The translations under genes and the position numbers were made by a program. The notes beneath the pieces were generated by a model. It saw only the letters and a program-made list of their open reading frames with translations, was not told the origin of the DNA and searched no databases. From NCBI RefSeq assembly GCF_000485595.1, contig NW_014578232.1:1-57304 (forward strand): 57,304 nucleotides of DNA. The letters are read 5' to 3'. The first letter of the stretch is position 1, and each line of letters begins with the position of its first letter. Positions 57,216-57,304 of the stretch are shown one piece after another. The stretch comes from Priapulus caudatus. Taxonomy: Eukaryota; Priapulida; Priapulimorpha; Priapulimorphida; Priapulidae.

Positions 57216-57304
57216 GACTTTTACATATCGTCACATTCTTAAAATAATAGCCTAAGTCACTTTTTGATAAAAATTATATTTATACTAAGTCGTCTCTTCA
57301 TGAT

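Noticed and set aside
1-57304. CRISPR array or prophage
   Set aside because: The regular repeats lack unique equal-length spacers, and the introns, LINEs and TTAGGG arrays show that the DNA is eukaryotic.

Overview
This is eukaryotic, metazoan DNA. The genes are split by GT-AG introns. The repeats include LINE-type reverse transcriptase, many palindromic DNA elements, long microsatellites and TTAGGG-type (telomere-like) arrays. The recognisable proteins are a DEG/ENaC sodium channel and the two thyrostimulin subunits, which are animal families. The TTAGGG arrays and the thyrostimulin pair fit a bilaterian, probably a marine invertebrate, but I cannot name the phylum. Two runs of N (24001-24010 and 34548-34572) and many single-base indels between near-identical copies show a scaffold with limited base accuracy.

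Layout. 1-2200: the first exon of a DEG/ENaC channel (minus strand) with the start of its GT-rich minisatellite intron. 2350-13000: two copies of one internally deleted LINE, with two palindromic DNA elements, a short hairpin-bearing MITE and simple repeats between and around them. 13000-21000: no convincing host gene; tandem repeats, a nested pair of inverted-repeat elements with a TTAGGG core, and microsatellites. 21078-23755: a second copy of the channel gene, with both exons present in the correct splice phase but with frameshifts. 24860-25577: a complete two-exon glycoprotein hormone beta-5 gene (plus strand). 25785-34540: partial copies of a large non-coding repeat. 34573-52160: a giant inverted repeat with arms of about 8 kb around a centre of about 1.8 kb. 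52160-55270: a further repeat copy and a second foldback element. 55360-55535: one clean exon of glycoprotein hormone alpha-2 (minus strand). 56010-56720: a probable PIF/Harbinger fragment, followed by another copy of the palindrome end sequence.

How the genes relate. Glycoprotein hormone alpha-2 and beta-5 form the heterodimeric hormone thyrostimulin. Their genes are linked in many invertebrates. Here they point towards each other about 30 kb apart, separated almost entirely by repeats, and the linkage rests on the scaffold join across the N run at 34548. The channel gene lies next to beta-5 and is divergently transcribed; I see no functional tie.

The most unusual structures are the approximately 17.6 kb palindrome, a family of short inverted-repeat elements that carry both a tRNA-like segment and TTAGGG repeats, and a foldback family ending in TCAAGAGC.
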